A stretch of DNA of 64,000 bases from Prescottella equi (lineage in GTDB: Bacteria; Actinomycetota; Actinomycetes; Mycobacteriales; Mycobacteriaceae), in contig NZ_LWTX01000001.1 of NCBI RefSeq assembly GCF_002094305.1, forward strand, positions 992,001-1,056,000. Direction: 5' to 3'. Every line of letters begins with the position of its first letter. Position 1 is the stretch's first letter. The notes beneath the pieces were generated by a model, which saw only the letters and a list, made by a program, of their open reading frames with translations, was not told the DNA's origin and ran no database searches. The translations under genes and the position numbers were made by a program. Positions 54,691 through 62,778 of this stretch are shown piece by piece.

Positions 54691-54719
54691 GTCCCGGCCC
54701 GTAGGACGCGGGCCGGGAC
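54691..54719 (+). terminator. Hairpin after hsp20
   Basis: GTCCCGGCCCG (54691-54701) and CGGGCCGGGAC (54709-54719) are perfectly complementary with a 7-nt loop. It is 87 nt after the hsp20 stop and is GC-rich, so it is a likely terminator for the rightward transcript. Confidence 0.6.
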
Positions 54720-54832
54720 TCCGTTGGTCAGTGTCGTTGATGGTGTCGGCGCGGCGCTGTTCGAAAGGACCGGGTGTGTGCACCTGCGACGGCGGGAGAC
54801 ACGAGCGTGCGTGGACGGTAGGCCTCGAGCGC

Positions 54833-54859
54833 GGTGGCCCGGTCCGGTACCGGGCCACC
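54833..54859 (-). terminator. Hairpin after the ami operon
   Basis: GGTGGCCCGGT (54833-54843) and ACCGGGCCACC (54849-54859) pair fully around a 5-nt loop, 21 nt past the stop of amiB as transcribed leftward. It is a typical actinomycete GC-rich terminator. Confidence 0.7.
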
Positions 54860-54879
54860 CCGCAGACGGATTCCGCAGA

Positions 54880-55914
54880 TCAGCTGCGGGTGACACGGAC
54901 TCTTCCGGCGGTCACCCGCGTGCGGAGATGGAGTGGTTCCGATCCAACAGGCCCGTGTTCGAGGACCGCTGCCGCGATCGGATCGGCCAGTACCGTACGT
55001 ACAGTGCGTCGCAGCCCGCGCGCGCCGTAGACGGGGTCGAAGCCCTGACCGCAGAGCAGCGCGACGACGTCGGGTCCGATCTCCACGCTGATCGACCGCC
55101 TGGCCAGCCGGCGTGCGACCACGTCGATCTCGAGACCGGCAACCTCGCGGGCGGTCGCGTCGTCGAGTCCGTTCAGCACCACGGTTTCGTCGAGGCGGTT
55201 GAAGAACTCCGGATCGAAGAAGCGCTCGACGGCGCGCCGGACAACTTTCTCGTCGTCCGGCGGGTGTCGGCGGCCCAGCCGCCCCCACAGGGTGCGGCGG
55301 CGGGCGGCCAGTTCGACGGACCCGAGATTCGACGTCAGGAACACGTAGCTGTTGCGGAACGAGATTGTCTGCTGCCCGTTCGCCAGCTGGAGCACGCCGT
55401 GGTCGAGAATCTGCAGCAGTGCACGTAGGACCGTCGTGTCGGCCTTCTCCACCTCGTCGAACAGGACGATCCCAGGTGTGTACGGATCGCCTTCGATGGC
55501 GCCGCGGTCGAACAGGGTGAACGATTCCTTGCTGCCGGCGTATCCGGGAGGCGCGCCGGAGAAGGACGCCGCGTAGTGTTCCTGCGCAAGCGCGTTCATG
55601 TCGATTCGGCACATATCGTCCGGTCCGGAGCGCAGCGCGGCGGCGACTTGCCGTACCAGTTCGGTCTTGCCGACACCGGTCGGTCCGGTAAGGAGGATGT
55701 TCGCGAGCGGGCGGGACGGATCGTTGGCGCCTACCGAGGCCAACGAGACCGCCCGTACGACGGCGTCGATTGCGTTGCGTTGTCCGACGATCCGCGAACC
55801 GAGGCGGTCGGTGAGTGCGGTGGGATCGAAAGCGCCGACGGGCCGGAGTGGCTGTGCCACCACATCCGTGGGCGCTCGGTTCTGCTCGTGGAACATGTCT
55901 GTGAGATAGGGCAT
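54880..55914 (-). CDS. amiB: AmiB-like AAA+ ATPase (ClpB D2-type)
   Basis: The 344-residue protein has one AAA+ module: LLTGPTGVGKTELVRQVAAA (Walker A), GIVLFDEVEKADTTVLRALL (Walker B) and FLTSNLGSVELAARR (sensor 1). RLDETVVLNGLD and GARGLRRTVRTVLADPIAAA match the C-terminal D2-small domain of ClpA/B. In Pseudomonas the aliphatic-amidase operon contains amiB, a ClpB-like ATPase, which supports the name. Its role, perhaps assembly of the amidase, is unproven. The ATG has GAGGAGG upstream. Confidence 0.85.
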   Translation of the reverse strand: MPYLTDMFHEQNRAPTDVVAQPLRPVGAFDPTALTDRLGSRIVGQRNAIDAVVRAVSLASVGANDPSRPLANILLTGPTGVGKTELVRQVAAALRSGPDDMCRIDMNALAQEHYAASFSGAPPGYAGSKESFTLFDRGAIEGDPYTPGIVLFDEVEKADTTVLRALLQILDHGVLQLANGQQTISFRNSYVFLTSNLGSVELAARRRTLWGRLGRRHPPDDEKVVRRAVERFFDPEFFNRLDETVVLNGLDDATAREVAGLEIDVVARRLARRSISVEIGPDVVALLCGQGFDPVYGARGLRRTVRTVLADPIAAAVLEHGPVGSEPLHLRTRVTAGRVRVTRS

Positions 55915-55928
55915 GGCGGACCTCCTCG

Positions 55929-56966
55929 TCAGGCCTCGGAGGTCTGTTCGACGGGCAGCGATCCCACCCTGCAATCCGCCACGCCGACAGTGTCTCTCGT
56001 GATCGACTCGACGCGCTCTCGGGCCTTCTCGGCATCGGTGACCCACAGCTTGTAGAACTCGAAGGGGCAATCCGCCACGCCCTTGTCGCCGTCACCTGCA
56101 GCGTGAATGCCGGAGTAGCCGCGATGCAACAACTTGAACAGGTGGTTCTGGGACTGGTCGTTCTCGCGGGCGTCTCGAATGGCGGAGACCGACAACTGTG
56201 CGTACTGGATGCCGTACTCCTCCTCGCCTGTCTCGCCGAGGGTGCGGCCGTCGAACCCGATGATCGCCGAGTGGCCGAAATACGAATACACTCCGTCGAA
56301 TCCGGCGGCGTTCGCTACGGCGACGTAGCAGTTGTTCGCCCACGCCATGGCCTTCGACATGAGGACCTGTTGGTCCTTCGCCGGATACATGTACCCTTGG
56401 CAGCGCACGATCAGTTCGGCGCCCTTCATTGCGCAGTCCCGCCAGATCTCGGGGTAGTTGCCGTCGTCGCATACGATGAGCGAGATCTTCAAGCCCTTCG
56501 GCCCCTCGGTCACGTGTGTGGTGTCGCCCGGATACCAGCCTTCGATCGGGCACCACGGCAGGATCTTTCGGTACTTCTGCACGATCTCGCCCCTGTTGTT
56601 CACGAGGATCAGGGTGTTGTAGGGCGGCTTGTTCGGATGTTCTTCGTGCTGCTCGCCGGTGATCGAGAAGACGCCCCAGGTGTCGGCTTCGCGGCACGCG
56701 GCCGAGAAGATCGCGGTCTCGTCGCCGGGAATCGTTGCCGCCGTCTCGTACATCTCTCGTTCGTCGTACATGATTCCCTGCGTGGAGTACTCAGGGAACA
56801 CCACCAGGTCGAGCCCTGGCAGTCCCGACTTCATGCCGATCATCATGTCGGCGATTCGTCGTGCGTTGTCGAGGACTCCGGCCTTGTCGTGCAGTCGAGG
56901 CATCTTGTAATTCACCACCGCCACTCCGACGGTGTCGTTGCTCGAGGAGATATCTCCGTGTCGCAT
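55929..56966 (-). CDS. amiE: Aliphatic amidase (acylamide amidohydrolase)
   Basis: The 345-residue nitrilase-superfamily enzyme hydrolyses short aliphatic amides to acids and ammonia. The catalytic triad sits at the canonical positions: Glu59 (FPEYSTQG), Lys134 (KYRKILPW) and Cys166 ([13 protein letters not shown]). [20 protein letters not shown] is the conserved start. RBS GAGAGGAA precedes the ATG. It lies 36 nt after amiS and 14 nt before amiB. Confidence 0.97.
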   Translation of the reverse strand: MRHGDISSSNDTVGVAVVNYKMPRLHDKAGVLDNARRIADMMIGMKSGLPGLDLVVFPEYSTQGIMYDEREMYETAATIPGDETAIFSAACREADTWGVFSITGEQHEEHPNKPPYNTLILVNNRGEIVQKYRKILPWCPIEGWYPGDTTHVTEGPKGLKISLIVCDDGNYPEIWRDCAMKGAELIVRCQGYMYPAKDQQVLMSKAMAWANNCYVAVANAAGFDGVYSYFGHSAIIGFDGRTLGETGEEEYGIQYAQLSVSAIRDARENDQSQNHLFKLLHRGYSGIHAAGDGDKGVADCPFEFYKLWVTDAEKARERVESITRDTVGVADCRVGSLPVEQTSEA

Positions 56967-57002
56967 GATCGTTCCTCTCGTTGATTGCGTTGCAGGGCAG
57001 AG

Positions 57003-57638
57003 TTAGTGGGGGCTGAGGTGGAGTTCGGCAGTATCGGGCACCCGGCGCCGGGCGGCTGGCAGGCCCAGGGTCGCGGCGACTGCGACGAGCGCTGCCAGCC
57101 CGGCGGCCCACAGTGCTGCAGCACCAGATGAGCTCGGAAGATTGCCCGTCAGCGCCAGGAACGCAGGAAGCGTGCAGGTGGGTTGGCTGAGTAGTAGGGC
57201 CGTCCAGCCCGTGAATCGGGTGAGCTCCTCCCGTCCGGCGCCGAGGACCAGGAAGAACAGGGTCCAGAGCCCGGCCCAGGCCAGCCAGATGACACCGAAC
57301 ACGGGGTCGTCGACGACGCTGAAGGAGATCAGGCTGTAGGCACCCGCTGCGGCGGCGACGAAGATCGAGAACCAGCCGACGCCACGAGGATCGAGCCCGG
57401 CGAGGTTGCCGATCCCGACGTACAGGTACGTGAAGCCGAACAGGTACAGACCCGACGCGGCGAGGGTCACCGCGGAGTCGCCGTCCGCCTGTATCAGCAT
57501 CGCCGTCGGGACGATGCACTGGAGCGCCCCGACGAACAGGTTCAGGATCGCCGCCGATTTCGGTGGCACCGCTCCGAGCAGCATCAGCCCGTTCACGAAC
57601 AGGACCGCACCCACGTACAGCAGACCGACACTGCCCAT
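57003..57638 (-). CDS. amiS: AmiS/UreI-family amide transporter
   Basis: The 211-residue protein has six or seven membrane segments and the AmiS/UreI motif LNLFVGALQCIVPTAML with FGFTYLYVGIGNLAGLDPRG. This family lets urea or short amides cross the membrane. It is the first gene of the amidase transcript and has a promoter region with two operator-like palindromes 16-46 bp upstream of its start. Confidence 0.93.
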   Translation of the reverse strand: MGSVGLLYVGAVLFVNGLMLLGAVPPKSAAILNLFVGALQCIVPTAMLIQADGDSAVTLAASGLYLFGFTYLYVGIGNLAGLDPRGVGWFSIFVAAAAGAYSLISFSVVDDPVFGVIWLAWAGLWTLFFLVLGAGREELTRFTGWTALLLSQPTCTLPAFLALTGNLPSSSGAAALWAAGLAALVAVAATLGLPAARRRVPDTAELHLSPH

Positions 57639-57653
57639 CGGACACCTCAGATC

Positions 57654-57684
57654 ACTTTCAAATGGAATGATTTCAAATGAAAGT
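57654..57684. promoter_or_regulatory. Two palindromic sites before amiS
   Basis: ATTTCAAATGAAAGT (57670-57684) is a palindrome (TTTCA-AA-TGAAA). ACTTTCAAATGGAAT (57654-57668) is its near copy in the other orientation with one mismatch. The same 15-mer consensus occurs before marR. These are probable binding sites for the MarR-type regulator. Confidence 0.72.
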
Positions 57685-57719
57685 AAGTGGTGTGCGCCAC
57701 AGTGTCAAGAGGTGGTCGA

Positions 57720-58793
57720 TCAGAGTGTGGTCACGATGTCGAAGTCGACACCGTTCGCCATGGCGAGGTGAATTCGCTGACGAGCTACTCGGTTTCGGAA
57801 CTCAACGGTCCCCCGTGGGCCGTCGTATGCTGCGCCGTCGACGACGGAATCGAGTGCCGCGGTGGACGGATTTCCCGCACGGTGGATGAGGTTGGCGAGG
57901 GTCTGGATGCCCTCGTAGCAGGACTCCGCGGCGTTGTTCAGTGGCGGCGCTGCCGCGCCGTGTAGCGAAACGTAGCGGCCGACGAGATCCATCGAGTCGG
58001 CGTCGACGAGCGAGCGGAAGTATGCGGCGGCTACGAACAAACTTCGCGTGGCGTGCGGCCCGCTCGCGAGCAGCATGTTCTCCTCCATGAGGGGACTGAA
58101 CCGCACGATGTGCTCGTCGAGTCCACGGCGGGCGAAGGCGCGGTTGAAGTCGACGGCGTCCTGACCCACCAAAAGCATCAGAACGCCGTCGCACAATGAT
58201 GCGCGGACTGCGTCCACCACGCGGTTCATGTTGCCGCGGCCGAGGTCTACGAATGCCTCGCCCACGATCTCGAGACCGAGCTCGTGGGCATACGCCCGCA
58301 CGGCGCCCAGTGATCCGTGCGGCCAGATGTAATCGTCGCCGACCACGAACCATCGACGGGTGTCGAGGTTGTCCCGCAACCATTTCAGGGCCGGAGCAAT
58401 CTGTTGGCGAGGCGTCTCGCCGCAGCAGAAGATGCCGCTGCGCGTCTCGCCGCCTTCGTAAAGCGAGGTGTAGGAGTACGGGACGCGTCCCGTGACGACC
58501 GGTGCGAGCGCGTGGCGCACGGACGAGATGTGCCAACCGCTCACCGCGTCCACGGCGCCGGCGGACACCAGTCGGTGCACCTCCGCGGCGATCGCCGCAG
58601 GGTCCAGACCGCCGTCCACGACATGGAGGGCGGCCTCGCGGCCGAGAACGCCTCCGGTGTTGTTGATGTCGTGCACGGCCAGTTCGCCGATCGCCTCGCA
58701 CGACGGCCCGAACAATCCGGCCGGCCCCTGGAGCGGAACCACCATCGCCACTCGCCACTGCGCGGCGCGGACGCGGTCGAGTACGGCGCTCAT
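57720..58793 (-). CDS. AmiC/NhhC-like amide-sensing protein
   Basis: The 357-residue protein has the type I periplasmic-binding fold (VAMVVPLQGPAGLFGPSCEA, LAVHDINNTGG, VSGWHISSVRHALAPVV) but no signal peptide, so it acts in the cytoplasm. This is the AmiC class that senses amides in Pseudomonas, and the NhhC/NhlC class beside Rhodococcus nitrile hydratase genes. It is transcribed leftward toward amiS and divergently from a MarR gene, and probably works with it. Confidence 0.88.
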   Translation of the reverse strand: MSAVLDRVRAAQWRVAMVVPLQGPAGLFGPSCEAIGELAVHDINNTGGVLGREAALHVVDGGLDPAAIAAEVHRLVSAGAVDAVSGWHISSVRHALAPVVTGRVPYSYTSLYEGGETRSGIFCCGETPRQQIAPALKWLRDNLDTRRWFVVGDDYIWPHGSLGAVRAYAHELGLEIVGEAFVDLGRGNMNRVVDAVRASLCDGVLMLLVGQDAVDFNRAFARRGLDEHIVRFSPLMEENMLLASGPHATRSLFVAAAYFRSLVDADSMDLVGRYVSLHGAAAPPLNNAAESCYEGIQTLANLIHRAGNPSTAALDSVVDGAAYDGPRGTVEFRNRVARQRIHLAMANGVDFDIVTTL

Positions 58794-58841
58794 GTCGTCG
58801 CCTCCGCGGCGTCGTAGGTGAGGGGCTGTGCTCGGGTTATC

Positions 58842-58856
58842 ATTTCATTTGAAAGT
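58842..58856. promoter_or_regulatory. Palindrome between amiC and marR
   Basis: ATTTCATTTGAAAGT (58842-58856) has the same outer 13 bases as the site at 57670-57684, differing only in the two central bases. It overlaps the divergent promoters, 45 bp before the marR start and 50 bp before amiC. One regulator probably controls all three promoters. Confidence 0.72.
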
Positions 58857-58900
58857 ATTGCTTGTGGGGTGTGAACTACGCAACAGCTCGGGAGTGGGTC

Positions 58901-59341
58901 GTGTCGGACGATAGTGCCATCGCAGTAGGCGACGTGTCGGTGACCGCTGCGCTGCTGAGGGCGGCCCGAGTGGCAGCGCAGGCGACGGACGACGCATTCG
59001 CCGCGGACAAGCTCACCGTCGACCACTACCTGGTGCTGGACACGCTGGCGGCCCGTCCGGGAGCGACGATGGCGGAGCTGCGGGTCGATACACGGATCCC
59101 GGCACCGACTCTCACCCGTGTCGTGGATCGGCTCGTGTCGATCGCCGCTGTCTACCGTGAGGTCGACCCCGACGACCGGCGCAAAGTGCGTGTCCATCCG
59201 AGTCCGCGGGGACGGCAGTTGCACGCCCGCTTGTCGCTGACGGTGCGCGACGTCGAGGAGCAATGGCTCGGGGAGCTACCCGCTCCGGAATCTGCCGATC
59301 TGGTCCGGGCGCTGGCAGGTTTGGTGCGAGTGGGCCCCTGA
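58901..59341 (+). CDS. MarR-family regulator of the amide cluster (NhhD-like)
   Basis: The 146-residue protein has a winged helix: LTVDHYLVLDTLAARPGATM, AELRVDTRIPAPTLTRVVDR and EVDPDDRRKVRVHPSPRG. In Rhodococcus rhodochrous J1 the pair nhhC/nhhD (AmiC-like and MarR-like) controls nitrile hydratase; the same pair here controls an amidase. GTG 58901 has GGGAG 6 nt upstream; GTG 58871 is possible. Confidence 0.85.
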   Translation: MSDDSAIAVGDVSVTAALLRAARVAAQATDDAFAADKLTVDHYLVLDTLAARPGATMAELRVDTRIPAPTLTRVVDRLVSIAAVYREVDPDDRRKVRVHPSPRGRQLHARLSLTVRDVEEQWLGELPAPESADLVRALAGLVRVGP

Positions 59342-59617
59342 CGGTTCGGGAGCAGGTGCGGCGAGGCTTCGAGGGGCTACGACGTCCTGCGGCCACTGAG
59401 CCGGTGGCCGTCGAGGTCTCTCCGCGGTCCACAGGCCGCTCCGGTTGGCGAGTCACGTATCCGTTCGCGGCGCGCCTTGTGGCTACGTCGAGCGAAGCGC
59501 TACCGCCGCACGAACGCTCACGGCTCCGGATGCGGCTGTGGGTCCGAACCGTTCGTACACGGTACGAGGGCGGTCGAACACTGATCGCCTCCATCAAGGG
59601 AGAGGGGTGAGTATCCA
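59342..59617. other. Non-coding stretch after marR
   Basis: No gene is supported. A rightward open frame (59263-59610) overlaps the end of marR in another frame and has no ribosome site or recognisable motif. Confidence 0.4.
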
Positions 59618-59707
59618 GTGCTGACAAAGATCTTGACGCGAGCGGCGGTGGTCTGCTCGACCGTCGCCGTGGTCGCGGGCGGAGCGGACGGGACAGCGGC
59701 GGCGTAA
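59618..59707 (+). CDS. Possible 29-residue signal-peptide-like ORF
   Basis: Frame VLTKILTRAAVVCSTVAVVA then GGADGTAAA and a stop. It has the charge and hydrophobic core of a secretion signal. AGAGGGG lies 11 nt before GTG 59618. It could be a small exported peptide or the remains of a secreted protein cut by a stop codon. Confidence 0.3.
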   Translation: MLTKILTRAAVVCSTVAVVAGGADGTAAA

Positions 59708-59820
59708 ACGACCTCGGCGGCTCCGTGGCAGCCCGCCAAGACGTCGACCCCAGCGAGCGGTCCTCGAACGCGACGTCCGATTTCCGCTGGCCCGATCGAA
59801 CTCGTCCACCGCATGCTGGT

Positions 59821-61281
59821 GTGGTGATCAGCGACGAGGCCAGGTACGAGGCGGTGTGCAGTCGTGATGCGCGGTTCGACGGCGACTTCTTCTTCGCGGT
59901 GGCCACCACCGGTATCTACTGTCGGCCGAGTTGTCCGGCGACCACCCCCAAACGTGTGAACGTCCGCTTCTTCCCCACCGCGGCCGCTGCACAGGGCGCC
60001 GGATTCCGCGCCTGTCGCCGCTGCCGCCCCGACGCCGTCCCCGGTTCGGTGGCGTGGGACGTCAGGGCCGACCTGGTCGGGCGCGCCATGCGCCTGATCG
60101 CCGACGGCGTCGTCGACCGGGAGGGTGTCTCGGGGCTCGCTTACCGACTCGGGTACAGCGCTCGCCAGGTTCAGCGCCAACTCAACGCCGAGGTCGGGGC
60201 GGGCCCGACGGCGCTGGCGCGGGCCCAGCGCGCGCACACGGCACGGGTCCTGCTCCAGACCACGTCGATGCCGGTGACCGATGTCGCGTTCGCGGCCGGG
60301 TTCGCCAGCGTGCGGCAGTTCAACGACACCATCCGTGAGATCTACGCGGCCAACCCCACCGGGCTGCGCGCCGCCCGCCCCCGGACCCCCACCCGGTTCG
60401 GTGACGTAGGCGCCCCCGGCACGGCGGCGGGTATCCCACTGCGCCTGCCTTTCCGCGGGCACTATTCGGCCGCAGTGACTTTCGACGTCCTCGCCGCCGA
60501 TCTGGTACCGGGCGTCGAGGAGATGACCGGTGTCCGTCCCACCCGCCGCTACCGTCGCACGTTGCGCCTTCCCCGCGGTGTCGGGATCGCCGAGGTCGGG
60601 GAGGACAGCGGCGACGGGTGGCTGCCCTGCCACCTGTGCCTGCAGGACCTGCGCGACCTCACGACCGCGACGCAACGCGTCCGGCGCCTGTTCGACCTCG
60701 ACGCAGATCCCGACGCGGTGGCCGAGCGGCTGGGCGCGGACCGGGCGCTCGCCGACGCCGTGGCGGCCCGACCCGGTCTGCGTTCTCCGGGAACCGTCGA
60801 CCCGGAGGAATTCGCGCTCCGCGCGGTCGCCGGCCGGGCCGGCGCCCTCCTGGCGCGGCGCTATGGGCAGCCGCTGGTCACTGCCCGCGGCGGCCTGACC
60901 CACCTGTTCCCCCGAGCCGAGGATCTGGCCGACCGTTCGTTCGGGGAACTGTCCGATCCCCTCCGGCGGACGCTTCGAGGGCTCGCTCGGAGGCTGGCCT
61001 CGGGCGCGGTCACACTCGACCCGGGCGTCGACCGCGCCGCCGCGGAGAAGGCCCTCGGCGACATTCCCGGCCTCCCACCGGGCACTGCCGCCCACATCCG
61101 GATGCGGGGCCTGGGCGACCCCGACGTCCTGTCGACCGAGGATCCCGCCGTCCGGGCGGCAATGGACCGGTTCGGCATCGATGCGGTGGATGTCGACCGC
61201 TGGCGGCCGTGGCGGACCTACGCCGGACTCCACCTCGTCGCGGCTTGTCGCGACGCGGGGGTCGGACGTAGCGCCGAATAG
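59821..61281 (+). CDS. Ada-AlkA fusion: methyl-DNA sensor and 3-methyladenine glycosylase
   Basis: The 486-residue protein joins an Ada N-terminal zinc domain (YCRPSCPATTPKRVNVRFF, FRACRRCRPDAVP; Cys38-type methyl acceptor), an AraC helix-turn-helix (AYRLGYSARQVQRQLNAEVG, MPVTDVAFAAGFASVRQF) and an AlkA glycosylase part (WLPCHLCLQDLRDL, GDIPGLPPGTAAHIRMRGLG, STEDPAVRAAM with the likely catalytic Asp, WRPWRTYAGLHL). Such fusions sense and remove alkylation. GTG 59821 or 59824 may be the start; no good ribosome site helps. Confidence 0.9.
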   Translation: MVISDEARYEAVCSRDARFDGDFFFAVATTGIYCRPSCPATTPKRVNVRFFPTAAAAQGAGFRACRRCRPDAVPGSVAWDVRADLVGRAMRLIADGVVDREGVSGLAYRLGYSARQVQRQLNAEVGAGPTALARAQRAHTARVLLQTTSMPVTDVAFAAGFASVRQFNDTIREIYAANPTGLRAARPRTPTRFGDVGAPGTAAGIPLRLPFRGHYSAAVTFDVLAADLVPGVEEMTGVRPTRRYRRTLRLPRGVGIAEVGEDSGDGWLPCHLCLQDLRDLTTATQRVRRLFDLDADPDAVAERLGADRALADAVAARPGLRSPGTVDPEEFALRAVAGRAGALLARRYGQPLVTARGGLTHLFPRAEDLADRSFGELSDPLRRTLRGLARRLASGAVTLDPGVDRAAAEKALGDIPGLPPGTAAHIRMRGLGDPDVLSTEDPAVRAAMDRFGIDAVDVDRWRPWRTYAGLHLVAACRDAGVGRSAE

Positions 61282-61291
61282 CTGGGCGCAG

Positions 61292-62089
61292 TCAGAGTTC
61301 GCGCCAGCTGCCGTCGGCCATGTCGTGCCCGTGCGCGGCCATGAGCATCAGGCCGCCGTCCACCGGGATCGAGCGGCCGGTGAGATACGACGCGCGCGGC
61401 GACGCGAGAAAGGCGACGACGGCGGCGATCTCGTCGACGTGCCCCGGGCGCCCGGTCGGATTGCCGGGACGGTCCTCGCGGAAAGCGTCGGGTTCGTCCA
61501 TACCGGTCATCGGGGTGGCGATCTCGCCGGGAGCGACGGCGTTGACGGTGATGTCGTACCGGGCGAGTTCGAGTGCGAGGCACTGGGTCAGCATTCCCAG
61601 GCCGGCCTTGGCCGTGCAGTAGGCGGCCGCGCCCAGGCGTGGTACGTGCTCGTGGACGCTGGTGATATTGACGATCCGTCCACCCCTGCCCGTTTCGACC
61701 ATCCGGCGCGCGGCCCGTTGCGCGCACAGGAACGGGCCGTCGAGATCGGTGGCGAGCATCTCCCGCCACCGGGCGTAGGTCAGGTCGAGCGCCCGGTCCC
61801 GGTGACCGGCGCCGGCATTGTTCACCAACACCCCCAATCCACCGAGCTGTTCGGCGAGGTGATCGACGGTGTCGCCGGTATCCGGACTCGTCAGATCCTG
61901 GCGGGCGACGTAGCAGCGTCGTCCGCGTTGCTCGACGGCGGCGCGGGTGTCCGCAGCCCCGGCCTCGTCGGTGTGGAACGTGATGCCGACGTCGTACCCG
62001 TCGGAGGCGAGGAGTTGCGCGGTTGCCCTGCCCATGCCGGAGTCTGCACCGGTCACGATGGCGAGTCGGTCGTGTGTGGGGACGGTCAT
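61292..62089 (-). CDS. Short-chain dehydrogenase/reductase
   Basis: The 265-residue SDR has the cofactor site IVTGADSGMGRATAQLLA, LVNNAGAG, the catalytic serine in NITSVHEH, YCTAKAG for Tyr and Lys, and a C-terminal PVDGGLMLMAAHGHDM. It probably oxidises or reduces a hydroxy compound with NAD(P). It is convergent with the Ada-AlkA gene and divergent from the phosphoesterase by 42 bp. Confidence 0.93.
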   Translation of the reverse strand: MTVPTHDRLAIVTGADSGMGRATAQLLASDGYDVGITFHTDEAGAADTRAAVEQRGRRCYVARQDLTSPDTGDTVDHLAEQLGGLGVLVNNAGAGHRDRALDLTYARWREMLATDLDGPFLCAQRAARRMVETGRGGRIVNITSVHEHVPRLGAAAYCTAKAGLGMLTQCLALELARYDITVNAVAPGEIATPMTGMDEPDAFREDRPGNPTGRPGHVDEIAAVVAFLASPRASYLTGRSIPVDGGLMLMAAHGHDMADGSWREL

Positions 62090-62131
62090 GCTCGCCGTGT
62101 ACCCATCGAGCGCGAGCGGCACACTGGTGAG

Positions 62132-62653
62132 ATGAGGCTCCTGCTGCTGGCCGACACCCACGTCCCGGCCCGAGCGCGGTCGCTGCCGCCCGCGGTGTGG
62201 GACGAGGTCGATCGCGCCGACGTCGTCGTCCATGCGGGCGACTGGGTCGACGTCGGGTTGCTCGATCAGCTCGAGGGAAGGGCTCGGCGGCTGGTCGCCT
62301 GCTGGGGCAACAACGACGGTCCCGCACTGCGGGAACGGCTTCCGGAGATCGCGCGGGTGACGCTCGAAGGGGTGCGTCTCGCGGTGGTCCACGAGACGGG
62401 AGCAGCGGCGGGAAGGGAGAAGCGGGCGGAGGCGGCGTACCCCGACACCGACGTGCTCGTGTTCGGGCACTCGCACATCCCGTGGGACACGACAGCCCCG
62501 GGCGGACTGCGTCTGCTCAACCCGGGCTCACCGACGGATCGGCGCCGGCAGCCGCATTGCACGTACATGACGGCGACGGCCCTGGGCGGGGTGTTGAACG
62601 AGGTGGAGTTGCATCGCCTTCCCGTGCGGTCCGTCGGCTCGCCCGGCCGCTGA
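62132..62653 (+). CDS. Metallophosphoesterase (YfcE/MJ0936 family)
   Basis: A 173-residue phosphoesterase with MRLLLLADTHVPARARSLP (D-x-H), VVVHAGDWVD (GD), CWGNNDG (GNxD), HETG and VFGHSHIPWD (GHxH). These bind two metals. The small MJ0936-like members cleave phosphodiesters; the substrate is unknown. ATG 62132 follows GGTGAG. Confidence 0.9.
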   Translation: MRLLLLADTHVPARARSLPPAVWDEVDRADVVVHAGDWVDVGLLDQLEGRARRLVACWGNNDGPALRERLPEIARVTLEGVRLAVVHETGAAAGREKRAEAAYPDTDVLVFGHSHIPWDTTAPGGLRLLNPGSPTDRRRQPHCTYMTATALGGVLNEVELHRLPVRSVGSPGR

Positions 62654-62778
62654 GCGCCTGCGCAGTCGGGCAGTTCCGTCGCCGAGATGTCGAGACGGCG
62701 CGGATCGGGAATGCCCCGACCGTCAGGGACACGATCGTTCACCGGCGGCAACCGCCCCGAGGGTGGTCAACTTGTCGG

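Noticed and set aside
54880-59341. Nitrile hydratase gene cluster
   Set aside because: The NhhC/NhhD-like regulators suggest it, but no alpha or beta hydratase subunit is present; only an amidase is.
59263-59610. Rightward frame of 115 codons after marR
   Set aside because: Overlaps marR in another frame, lacks a start signal and shows no motif.
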